Positions 18,452-26,503 of a DNA stretch of 64,000 bases are shown here, one piece after another. Positions within the stretch are counted from its first letter, which is position 1. The number at the start of each line of letters is the position of its first letter. Position numbers and translations under genes: made by a program. The notes under the pieces are model-generated. The model saw nothing but the letters and a program-made list of their open reading frames with translations. It was not told where the DNA came from and searched no databases. The stretch is from assembly GCF_014698475.1 (NCBI RefSeq), contig NZ_JACJTB010000022.1, positions 37,603-101,602 of the forward strand, in the 5' to 3' direction. This DNA is from Nostoc spongiaeforme FACHB-130. Lineage in GTDB: Bacteria > Cyanobacteriota > Cyanobacteriia > Cyanobacteriales > Nostocaceae.

Positions 18452-19807
18452 TTATTTACCAATTGCTTGACTAGCAAATTTTTGAAGTATACGTTGACTT
18501 GGATGAGCAGAGAGACTGACCAATTTATTGACAAGAGCTACAGGGAAAAGTGCAGAGTCATACATATCACAGTGGAGAGCCTCTACATTTGCCAATATTA
18601 CTTGTAAATTTGGTAAATCATTTTCAGTAGGAGTCTTTTTGAGTTCTCTAACTGGTACTGAAACAATGTGCATCTGTCCACCACGAGTTTTAAAAATAAC
18701 CTTATGTCCGTAGTTGCTAGTAGAGGCATACGGACGGCTGGGATCTCCTGCTCCGGGTAAGATGTATCGATATATGTATTCATCTGTTAAGATTACAGCT
18801 TCGCCAAAGTTTAAAGTTTTTTGGATTTCATGAGCGTGATCTACAAATGCACCACTTTTTTCCAAACCAGCAAGAAGAATATTCTGTTTATTCAAAAGCC
18901 AGTTTATTAGATCACGCATTGGTCTATGTAAACCAGCTGTCTGACCAAAAAAGCCTGTTGAACCGTCTTTGATAAAAAAGATTTTTTTCAGTATATCAGG
19001 CTGAGTGTTAAATAACTGGCGAATCAAATGAATAATAATGATATGTTCAATCACATTTACTAGATAACCTAATATTCCACCAGCCCCTGTTTCCTCATCA
19101 ATAAGTTCATTTAAACGAAAAATATCCGTCAAATAAATTATTCCTCCTGTCTCTGGACAAGGGAAGGTGTAATCTTTACTCATGTTTTTCTCTGATAAAG
19201 TAACTGGATTACCAGTTGGGCTGAGAGGATTGGTAGCTAAAAGCCAGTTTTTATCTTCTTCAGTTCTTTGTCCTCCTTTATAACGACGAAAAACAAACCA
19301 TGCTAAAGTATCAATTAAACTTTTACTTTCATCTAATGTATTTTTAGTAAAAAATTCAAAAATAGTTTTTAAAACACTTCCTTGAAGCGTATTTTCATCT
19401 TTTAGACGAATATTTTTAGTAGGCAATGCTAGTTTAAGCCTGTTAATATTCTTGAGTTTTACCATGTCTTCTGGCGCAATAAAAGCACTAGAATCAATCT
19501 GAATTAAATCTTCCTGTTTAAAAAATAATGCACCAAATTGTAAAAAATGGATACTCCGAGAGGGGAAATCCTTATCTAAAATAGCTTCAGTATAGCCTCC
19601 ATCCACGGCTATAATTGCTTCAACCGGATTATTATCAGGTGGTGTAAAGTTAAAAATTAAATCTGATAAGGGAATATCTTCTGCACGAGGTGGTATGTAA
19701 ATACGTTCCATCAATGCTTGCACCTCTGAATCATTAATGAGGTGATGATGAGATGCTTTACTTGCAGCCTCAAACGGACGACGGTTACTTTTACTAGAAT
19801 AGCCCAT
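18452..19807 (-). CDS. NurA-domain nuclease
   Basis: 451 residues. The NurA fold is indicated by the metal-binding strand AIIAVDGGYTEA (Asp69), the distal acidic and basic residues in GEAVILTDEYIYRY, and the C-terminal HPSQRILQKFASQA segment. NurA is a 5'-3' exonuclease or endonuclease that works inside the HerA hexameric translocase. In this operon the HerA-like gene lies directly upstream with a 15-base gap, so the two proteins very likely form the usual HerA-NurA complex. On a plasmid and beside restriction-modification-like genes the pair is more likely a defence effector than a chromosomal repair machine. Confidence 0.75.
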   Translation of the reverse strand: MGYSSKSNRRPFEAASKASHHHLINDSEVQALMERIYIPPRAEDIPLSDLIFNFTPPDNNPVEAIIAVDGGYTEAILDKDFPSRSIHFLQFGALFFKQEDLIQIDSSAFIAPEDMVKLKNINRLKLALPTKNIRLKDENTLQGSVLKTIFEFFTKNTLDESKSLIDTLAWFVFRRYKGGQRTEEDKNWLLATNPLSPTGNPVTLSEKNMSKDYTFPCPETGGIIYLTDIFRLNELIDEETGAGGILGYLVNVIEHIIIIHLIRQLFNTQPDILKKIFFIKDGSTGFFGQTAGLHRPMRDLINWLLNKQNILLAGLEKSGAFVDHAHEIQKTLNFGEAVILTDEYIYRYILPGAGDPSRPYASTSNYGHKVIFKTRGGQMHIVSVPVRELKKTPTENDLPNLQVILANVEALHCDMYDSALFPVALVNKLVSLSAHPSQRILQKFASQAIGK

Positions 19808-19822
19808 ACACTTTTTATACTA

Positions 19823-21850
19823 TTAAGTAGCTGATATTTCTTCTGGCGGAAAACGGTCGATTTGAACAGGAATTACAAATGGATTACTGTAAGTTTTCAT
19901 CCGCACAAATCCCTTATCTGTATTTTGGCTAAAGCGAATTAAGCTTTCAGTAAAATCGCTAAAATCATAATATTTTCGCAATTCTTTAATCTCATCTTCA
20001 TTATTAAGATGCGAAATAAACCAGTTTTGAGTTGCTTTCAAGATGTTGCTACTAATAGAGCTAACTTCTTGAGTTGCATAGATAAGTCCTAAATTAAGTT
20101 TTGCTCCTTCCTTTGCCAAACGGTTATAAATTTGAGATAAATCTTTGTCCTCTTTTTTAGGAAAAAGGTTATGAGCTTCTTCAAAGTAAAATTGAATAAA
20201 ATTATTAGGACGAGTACTGGTAAAACGACTAATTGCATCTGCAAAAATGCGTCTGCAAATTCTTTCACTAAACATCCGTTGAATTTCAGGATTTCCCAGT
20301 GACAAGTCAACAATTACAATCTTGCCTTGTCTCAAGTTATTTAATATATCTTGATCAAAAGGTTCCTGAAGTGTGCTGGTGTGTTGTTCAATTACTGGTT
20401 TAAAAATTCTGAACCCTGAGCAATTAGCTCCTCCACCAGATTTACTTTTACGAGTAAGCATCACTAACAGGGCTTTTAAATCTTCATCAGCCCATTCGCG
20501 CTGGTTTTTTTGTCTGTAGTTACTAAAAGCAGAATCACTATCATAAATCTCCCATAGTGATTCCCACCAATTAGCCGCATCCTCAAGTGAAATACCCTTA
20601 CTAGGATCAACGCCAGAACTAACAGCATTACGAACTTCCAAATTTGCACTAAATTTTACTTGAAAATTAGGTGGTGCTTGAAAACCTGCTCGATGCAGAC
20701 AACAAAGATAAACAGCAATTCTGCGGTCATGGCGAGTAGAAGCTGATCCATTTGTATCGTAATCTTCTGGTCGGGTCAAATCTACTGCTTTAAAATTTGT
20801 TACGAACCGAGTATTATCATCAGTAATTGTTGGATAACTTCTTATTAGATCAAATCCATTTTCAATTTCATTATAGAAATTAACTTTCATTTCTAAAAAA
20901 TCAGGCTTTGGTACAGTTGAGTATCTAACAGTTTGCTCCCGATATAAATCAAAAATAGCTGTACCTTGGTCTTGTAAGTTAGGGTTAGCATACTCTCCAT
21001 TAATATCAAATATTATTTGACCAATAGGATATTTAGGATTGTTATCTTCTGTAAAAGGTTTTAGGATTTCATCAGGATTTTCTTGATTTTTATCTAGTTG
21101 AAAAGTTGCGTTGCTACTCATTTCAACGCAAGCTTGAATTATCTTCTTAACTGTATTTGATTTACCCGTTCTGGTCATCCCAAATAAAGCAGTTCTTTTA
21201 CCTGCGAAATCAGGAGCTTGAACGTATACAGGAACGTCCGCTTCATCTTGCTGGAATCGGCGACTAGAACTGTAGCGAACTTTGCCAATTTTTATATCGC
21301 CCACTCCACCAGGAGAGCCATTTTCTCTATAGTTAACGATGTATTTCAAGACATCTATAGATGGCTTAACAACTGAATAATTGTGTGCGCTATAAAAGTT
21401 TTCTAAATCTGCACCGAAACGGGTTTTACCTGCATTGTCAGTATAAAAAGACCCAAGTACGCTACATTCGAGTCCGCTAAAAGAAAATTCATAGCGAGTG
21501 AACGTATCTAACTGAGATCGTTGATTAGTACCTGTACGTATGTTGTCTTTGTAGTATTCAACCATACTACTGATGACTTCCTGATCCGTCGGTAGTTTTG
21601 TCGGCTGGATTACGCGAAGTAAAATTGCTTCAGCATTCGTAGGATCATCCAAGTCATTGTCATAATAAGCTAGTAAGAAACATCCTTGTGGAATACCATT
21701 AGCTCTTTGTTTCCACGCATCAGCCACGAGAATTTCTGCCTTGCTGTAACTTAAACGAAAAGGGCGACCAACAAAAAGACCTGTCTCCCACTCTCCATCT
21801 TTACTACGTTTAAAAAGGTTGACTTGTGTAAGTTGTCTACTAATGCTCAT
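19823..21850 (-). CDS. HerA-like DNA-translocating ATPase
   Basis: 675 residues from ATG 21848-21850 (MSISRQLTQV); an in-frame TTG at 21889 would add 13. The N-terminal HAS-barrel-like region (about 1-200) precedes the FtsK/HerA ATPase domain. Walker A is FGMTRTGKSNTV, Walker B is FIQFYFEEAHNLFPK, and a sensor-like TQEVSSISS segment follows. Arg-rich segments near NLRQGKIVIVDLS fit the hexameric motor. It is followed by NurA and preceded by the type III-like helicase gene on the same strand. HerA ATPases power NurA or other nucleases in repair and in several anti-phage systems. Assignment firm; the biological target is inferred. Confidence 0.85.
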   Translation of the reverse strand: MSISRQLTQVNLFKRSKDGEWETGLFVGRPFRLSYSKAEILVADAWKQRANGIPQGCFLLAYYDNDLDDPTNAEAILLRVIQPTKLPTDQEVISSMVEYYKDNIRTGTNQRSQLDTFTRYEFSFSGLECSVLGSFYTDNAGKTRFGADLENFYSAHNYSVVKPSIDVLKYIVNYRENGSPGGVGDIKIGKVRYSSSRRFQQDEADVPVYVQAPDFAGKRTALFGMTRTGKSNTVKKIIQACVEMSSNATFQLDKNQENPDEILKPFTEDNNPKYPIGQIIFDINGEYANPNLQDQGTAIFDLYREQTVRYSTVPKPDFLEMKVNFYNEIENGFDLIRSYPTITDDNTRFVTNFKAVDLTRPEDYDTNGSASTRHDRRIAVYLCCLHRAGFQAPPNFQVKFSANLEVRNAVSSGVDPSKGISLEDAANWWESLWEIYDSDSAFSNYRQKNQREWADEDLKALLVMLTRKSKSGGGANCSGFRIFKPVIEQHTSTLQEPFDQDILNNLRQGKIVIVDLSLGNPEIQRMFSERICRRIFADAISRFTSTRPNNFIQFYFEEAHNLFPKKEDKDLSQIYNRLAKEGAKLNLGLIYATQEVSSISSNILKATQNWFISHLNNEDEIKELRKYYDFSDFTESLIRFSQNTDKGFVRMKTYSNPFVIPVQIDRFPPEEISAT

Positions 21851-21916
21851 AATGCTTTTGCTATTTGAGTGTTTGAGTGGAAAATCCAAATTGGATCAAG
21901 GGTCGCCCTTCTGTTA

Positions 21917-24550
21917 TTAAGTAAATAACGAGATGTAATGTCCACTATCTGCTTCACTACCTGCGATAATTTTGTATGTCATCTGACTTGCAGTAGCCAT
22001 TTGTTCAGCAAACTGTTTCTTAGCTTGTACTACAGGGTCTTCAATTTTGTTATCACCTTTGACTTCAACAATTACATAAGAATCATCTTCTTTTTGGAAA
22101 AGGAAATCAGGATAATACTTTCTAACAGAATGTGAGTCTGGATCAATGTACTCGATATAAAAATCAGATTGACCATGTGTAAGCATTCCAGTAAAGTAAA
22201 TTGTTTTTACTCTACCTTCTCTTAACAAACTCCAGAACAGTGTACGTTCTGGGCTTGAATCAAAACAATAAGTATCAAGGTGAAAGCTTTTGGCTGCATA
22301 ACTACCAACTTCTTCTCGCTTTACTATTAAGTCTTTATTGGCACTGAATGTATATCCTTCACTTGAAAGTTTTACTAGTTCTACTTCGTATTCTTCAGTT
22401 GATTCTTCCTGGTCAATTTCATAAAATTCTTTAAATAAATGAGGAATAACCCAGTCGTAGAGTAGTTCATTATATTCATTGACTGACTCCAGAATTTTTT
22501 CTATTCCTTCTTGAGTTGTAGCTAGAACATTCTCAATGAATATGCACGACTTATTGAGATAACGAGAAATTTCTGCAACTAAAGTTAATTCGCTGAATTT
22601 TCTCTTCTGTCTTACAACAGTTAAATCTGCTGTTTTAACTTTACTTCTAGAAGCATCTTTGAGAGAAATGCCTTCTTGTTCAGTGTGAATTATTTTGTAA
22701 CCTTTAAGTAGGTCTTCAGGGATATTATCTAGTTTAAGGTTAATCCCACTAACAAGATTTTTCTCCTTAATTTCAAATTGTCTACGAACTCTTCGCAGCT
22801 TGATTTTTACAGGTGGTGGGACTGGATGAACTTTTACAGTTTCCTTATCTTTACCAATGTCTCCTATTTCTTGAATGCTGATACGGAAGTTTTGTTGTAA
22901 CTCGTTTTCTAGAATTACTTTGTTATCTTCGCTTAAATACACTTGTCCTGTTTGTTGACCTTCGCCAATTGCACGCAGACAGCGCATAGTAGCCTGTAGC
23001 ACAAATATTTTTGATTTGGGCTGACGGAATAAGGCAACACCAAACAGTGAACGACAGTTCCAACCTTCACGACCTTTGTTAACTAGCAAAATGAACTGTT
23101 TCTCTGATTCAGGTGTATCTAGGCGATTAAACTCACGAATATCATCGTTGGTTGTAAGTTTTTCATCTCCGACGTTGACGAGAATAGAACTACTAGGAAT
23201 ATTGTGCTTGGCTAAAGCTTGTTCAACTGAGGGGCGTAGTTCTTTCTGAAGTTCTTCAATAGTGGCAGCAAAGAATGCTATTTTGGGCAGCATACCTTCA
23301 TACCGTTGATTAGAATTGTGTTTAAGGAAGTCTGCGATCGCAATTTCGATAAATTCATTGCTGCGGCTATTTGTATAGCTGTTGATTCTGACTTTTTTGA
23401 GAAAGCCCTTATCAATTGCTTCCCTCAAACCATAAGCATAAACCACTTCAGGTAATACTTCTTTACCAACGTAGGGTGTACCCGTGTAGTTGTAACACGC
23501 TACTACATGAGTTCCTGCTCGTTCTAGGCTGGCCGCCAGCTCATCAACTGTTAACCGTAGACTTGTGGCAGTTTGCTTAATTCCCATATCATTGGCTAAC
23601 TGATTACCAAAAGCATGGTGCGCTTCATCAATGTAAATTCCCAGCTGCTCAATGCGTCTTAGCTTCTCAAAGCGTTGGTTACTTGTCAGGGAATCTTCAT
23701 CATCCGGTTGGTCAAAACCGTAAAGGTCAGCATTTTGGGCATAAACACTATCTGCCTGATAGTCAGGCTTACCACTGCCCATTAGCTTCTCTATGGGTGT
23801 TTTTTCCTTGTGCTGACGTTTGAGAATAATTTTTTGCGTATTGGAGATAATGACGTTAAAACGAGACTTATCTAAAACAGTAAGCGTTGCCCCAGCTTCA
23901 TCAAGAAAGTGGAATTGAAGATGACTAACAAGGAAATTGACATATTCTGGTGGTACTACCTTTGTCATGTCAAAGGTTTGAATTTCTCGTAATGACTGGA
24001 GAACAGTTTTATCTGGAGCGAAAACAAGGGCATTGTGGCAATATTTTTTGTCTTTAGGCCATTTATTAGCGAGAATAAACTCATAGAAAATGCAAGTTGC
24101 CATGAGGATAGTTTTACCTGTTCCCATCGTCAAAGCAAAGATGTAGTTGGAATAAGTACGGGCATAAGAACGCATTCTCTCAAATACCGCTTCGTACTTT
24201 TCTTTGGAAGCTTCCTTGAGTATATCTAACTGAATTTGTCCAGAACGCTCTGCAATTGTACGTCCCTCAAACTTACCTGTATTATCCGCCCACTCCTTAA
24301 AGATTTCATGCACAGCTGCATTGTCTAAATACTCTTTCAAGAAGACGTAGATTTCTAAGGCTTCAAACTGGGGTTGACGCAGAAAAGCTTTAGGGTTATT
24401 TTCAGGGTCGTTATAGTCTAAAAATCTTTTGGTTAAGCTTCGGTAGTGGTTACGGATACTCCCTCGATTTGCTTTATAAAAGTTATGCAGATGGGTAAAG
24501 AAAGCAAAATCCAGGTTAACATTTTTGGAGGTTTTTTTAGGTTTAGCCAT
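21917..24550 (-). CDS. DEAD/DEAH helicase-nuclease, type III restriction (Res)-like
   Basis: 877 residues. Superfamily 2 motor: motif I TMGTGKT (141-147), DEAH box in IYIDEAHHAFG (near 307), motif VI-type region LQATMRCLRAIGEGQQTGQ. The C-terminus holds a PD-(D/E)XK-type nuclease (about 760-850) with YYPDFLF and VIVEVKGDN. This is the architecture of Res subunits of type III restriction enzymes. The start overlaps the end of the methyltransferase gene by 8 bases (24543-24550), so translation is coupled. Together they form a Mod/Res-like pair, but the operon continues with HerA, NurA and EVE, which classical type III loci lack. Confidence 0.85.
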   Translation of the reverse strand: MAKPKKTSKNVNLDFAFFTHLHNFYKANRGSIRNHYRSLTKRFLDYNDPENNPKAFLRQPQFEALEIYVFLKEYLDNAAVHEIFKEWADNTGKFEGRTIAERSGQIQLDILKEASKEKYEAVFERMRSYARTYSNYIFALTMGTGKTILMATCIFYEFILANKWPKDKKYCHNALVFAPDKTVLQSLREIQTFDMTKVVPPEYVNFLVSHLQFHFLDEAGATLTVLDKSRFNVIISNTQKIILKRQHKEKTPIEKLMGSGKPDYQADSVYAQNADLYGFDQPDDEDSLTSNQRFEKLRRIEQLGIYIDEAHHAFGNQLANDMGIKQTATSLRLTVDELAASLERAGTHVVACYNYTGTPYVGKEVLPEVVYAYGLREAIDKGFLKKVRINSYTNSRSNEFIEIAIADFLKHNSNQRYEGMLPKIAFFAATIEELQKELRPSVEQALAKHNIPSSSILVNVGDEKLTTNDDIREFNRLDTPESEKQFILLVNKGREGWNCRSLFGVALFRQPKSKIFVLQATMRCLRAIGEGQQTGQVYLSEDNKVILENELQQNFRISIQEIGDIGKDKETVKVHPVPPPVKIKLRRVRRQFEIKEKNLVSGINLKLDNIPEDLLKGYKIIHTEQEGISLKDASRSKVKTADLTVVRQKRKFSELTLVAEISRYLNKSCIFIENVLATTQEGIEKILESVNEYNELLYDWVIPHLFKEFYEIDQEESTEEYEVELVKLSSEGYTFSANKDLIVKREEVGSYAAKSFHLDTYCFDSSPERTLFWSLLREGRVKTIYFTGMLTHGQSDFYIEYIDPDSHSVRKYYPDFLFQKEDDSYVIVEVKGDNKIEDPVVQAKKQFAEQMATASQMTYKIIAGSEADSGHYISLFT

Positions 24551-26501
24551 GTTGCACCTCCTTAATAAGAGATTCGGAAAGTAAATCAGTAATTTTCACA
24601 GCGATTGTTCCAGCGTCATCAGGAATTTTATATCTGCCTTGCACCAATTCATTCCTATCAGGAATGTCTACTTCTTTGGGTTCTAAAACTGCCCCGTCAT
24701 AGTTCCAATCAATCATGATGGATTCTACAAGTTCTCGCCAATCTTCTACATTTTCTTGCTGAAGGCTGAGTTTTTGTAGCAAGTTCATAGGGTAGAACTT
24801 CTCAATTACAAGGTATTGTTTTTGGATAGTAAGTTTTGCGTCTGAGTCTCGTTTAAACTCCAGGTTAGATTTGTCCCGCAGAACGTCTACTACTTCAACA
24901 TCAATCTTGAAGGGACGAGTCTCTTTCTCAAGCTGACCTTTAAGGTCAGGTTCATGACCCATGCAAATAAGGGTGATTTTTTCAACAGGTTTGTTAGGAT
25001 GTTCTGCTTGACGTTTTTCAAAGGCTTTATAGTCAAACCCAGCAATTAATTCATTGAGATCAGCGCGAGTAGCAATACGGTTGACGGGCATAATTTTTAT
25101 CATCCGCCCATCTTTTTCGCCATCAAATAAGTTACCTTTCTCTAGGGGGTTGACTTCTAATGCTTCTAGTAATAATTCCTTAGCTTGAACGGGATTGCGG
25201 AATACATCGTAGTGATTGACATTGTAGACCTCAAAACCTGTGTAGTAAGTAGTGGGTTCTTCTTCGCTAACTTCTAACTCTTGCTGTTGATTTTGTTGAT
25301 TGAGTTCGGATGCGATCGCTAATAGGCGTTTGGTAGTAATTTGTACAGCACCTAAGTTAATATCTGCACCAATAAAGCGGCGGCCGAGTTTCATAGCTAC
25401 AGCTTGGGTTGTTCCACTTCCCATGAAGCAGTCAAAAACTATATCATCTTCATTTGAAAATATTTTTATAATTCTTTCTAGCAATTCAATAGGTTTTTGA
25501 GTTGGATATTTAGTGTCTTCTAGAGCTTGTGAGTTTAGGGGTCTTATGTCATCCCATAAACTTTGTACTGGTTTTCCTTCTGTCTCATCAAGAAATTGTT
25601 TTCTTTGAATTCTTTGATTTTTATCTCTTGGAAAATAAAGTTTTCCTTGCTTATCCCATTCTTCCATTTTTTCTCTTGAAAAAGACCAGCCATTTTCTGG
25701 AGGTTTGTATCCTTTATATTCATAAATGAGGCTTGGGCTATATGAGGGGCTTGTAATTGCATGAAGTCTGTATTTTCTTCCATTTTCTTCATAAACAAAT
25801 TTAGATTTTATATAAGGATTATCTACCTCATAAGGTATGTATTCTTGGTTAAAACTATAATTTTCACTATTTTTTGCATATACAAATATGCTATCTGTAG
25901 ATGCTCCAAGCTTTTTTGATTGATTTAAAATACCAGTGCGACGTTTCCAGACAATTTCATTAATTATATTAATCTGCCCAAATATTTCGTCTAACAAACA
26001 TCGTAAATAATGGCTTTTTCTATAATCAATATGTAAACAGATTATGCCATTATCGGCTAACAGTTCTCTAATTAATATTAATCTTTCATACATGAACTGT
26101 AGATACTCATCTTTAGTCCAAATATCTGTGTATTGCTTTTCTTCAAAAGCCGTCTGGTCATTTGTAAATTGTTTGCCTTTTAAACTGATCTTTTTCTTAT
26201 AATCAGCCTTGGAATCAAACGGCGGATCAATATATATTAAATTAACTTTACCTCTAAATTCTTTCAATAAATGACTCATAACCTGAAGATTATCACCCCA
26301 AAAAATTCTATTTATCCAGCTATTAACTTTATCCCCATGTCTTTCTCTTGATTGAGCAGGATAATACTGCGTAGAATTAAAAGGACGTTTGCCTTTCCAA
26401 TGCAGCATTGGATATCCTTTAATCGGCTCAAATTTATAATCTTCAATATTCTGAATTTTCTGATTATTAGGCACATCAATTAATATCTGCTGTTGACTCA
26501 T
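24543..26501 (-). CDS. Beta-class DNA adenine/cytosine methyltransferase (Mod-like)
   Basis: 652 residues. Motif IV is LIYIDPPFDSKAD (DPPF at 92-95) and motif I follows later as DCFMGSGTTQAVAM (about 358-371). This order defines the beta class found in type III Mod subunits. WKRRTGILNQ and PTQKPIELLERI are further conserved pieces. The long C-terminal part (about 420-652) is probably for target recognition or subunit contact. Its 3' end overlaps the helicase-nuclease gene and its 5' end is 2 bases from the stop of the UvrD-like gene upstream. DPPF rather than DPPY leaves N6-adenine versus N4-cytosine undecided. It probably marks host plasmid and chromosome DNA as self. Confidence 0.85.
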   Translation of the reverse strand: MSQQQILIDVPNNQKIQNIEDYKFEPIKGYPMLHWKGKRPFNSTQYYPAQSRERHGDKVNSWINRIFWGDNLQVMSHLLKEFRGKVNLIYIDPPFDSKADYKKKISLKGKQFTNDQTAFEEKQYTDIWTKDEYLQFMYERLILIRELLADNGIICLHIDYRKSHYLRCLLDEIFGQINIINEIVWKRRTGILNQSKKLGASTDSIFVYAKNSENYSFNQEYIPYEVDNPYIKSKFVYEENGRKYRLHAITSPSYSPSLIYEYKGYKPPENGWSFSREKMEEWDKQGKLYFPRDKNQRIQRKQFLDETEGKPVQSLWDDIRPLNSQALEDTKYPTQKPIELLERIIKIFSNEDDIVFDCFMGSGTTQAVAMKLGRRFIGADINLGAVQITTKRLLAIASELNQQNQQQELEVSEEEPTTYYTGFEVYNVNHYDVFRNPVQAKELLLEALEVNPLEKGNLFDGEKDGRMIKIMPVNRIATRADLNELIAGFDYKAFEKRQAEHPNKPVEKITLICMGHEPDLKGQLEKETRPFKIDVEVVDVLRDKSNLEFKRDSDAKLTIQKQYLVIEKFYPMNLLQKLSLQQENVEDWRELVESIMIDWNYDGAVLEPKEVDIPDRNELVQGRYKIPDDAGTIAVKITDLLSESLIKEVQHG

Positions 26502-26503
26502 AG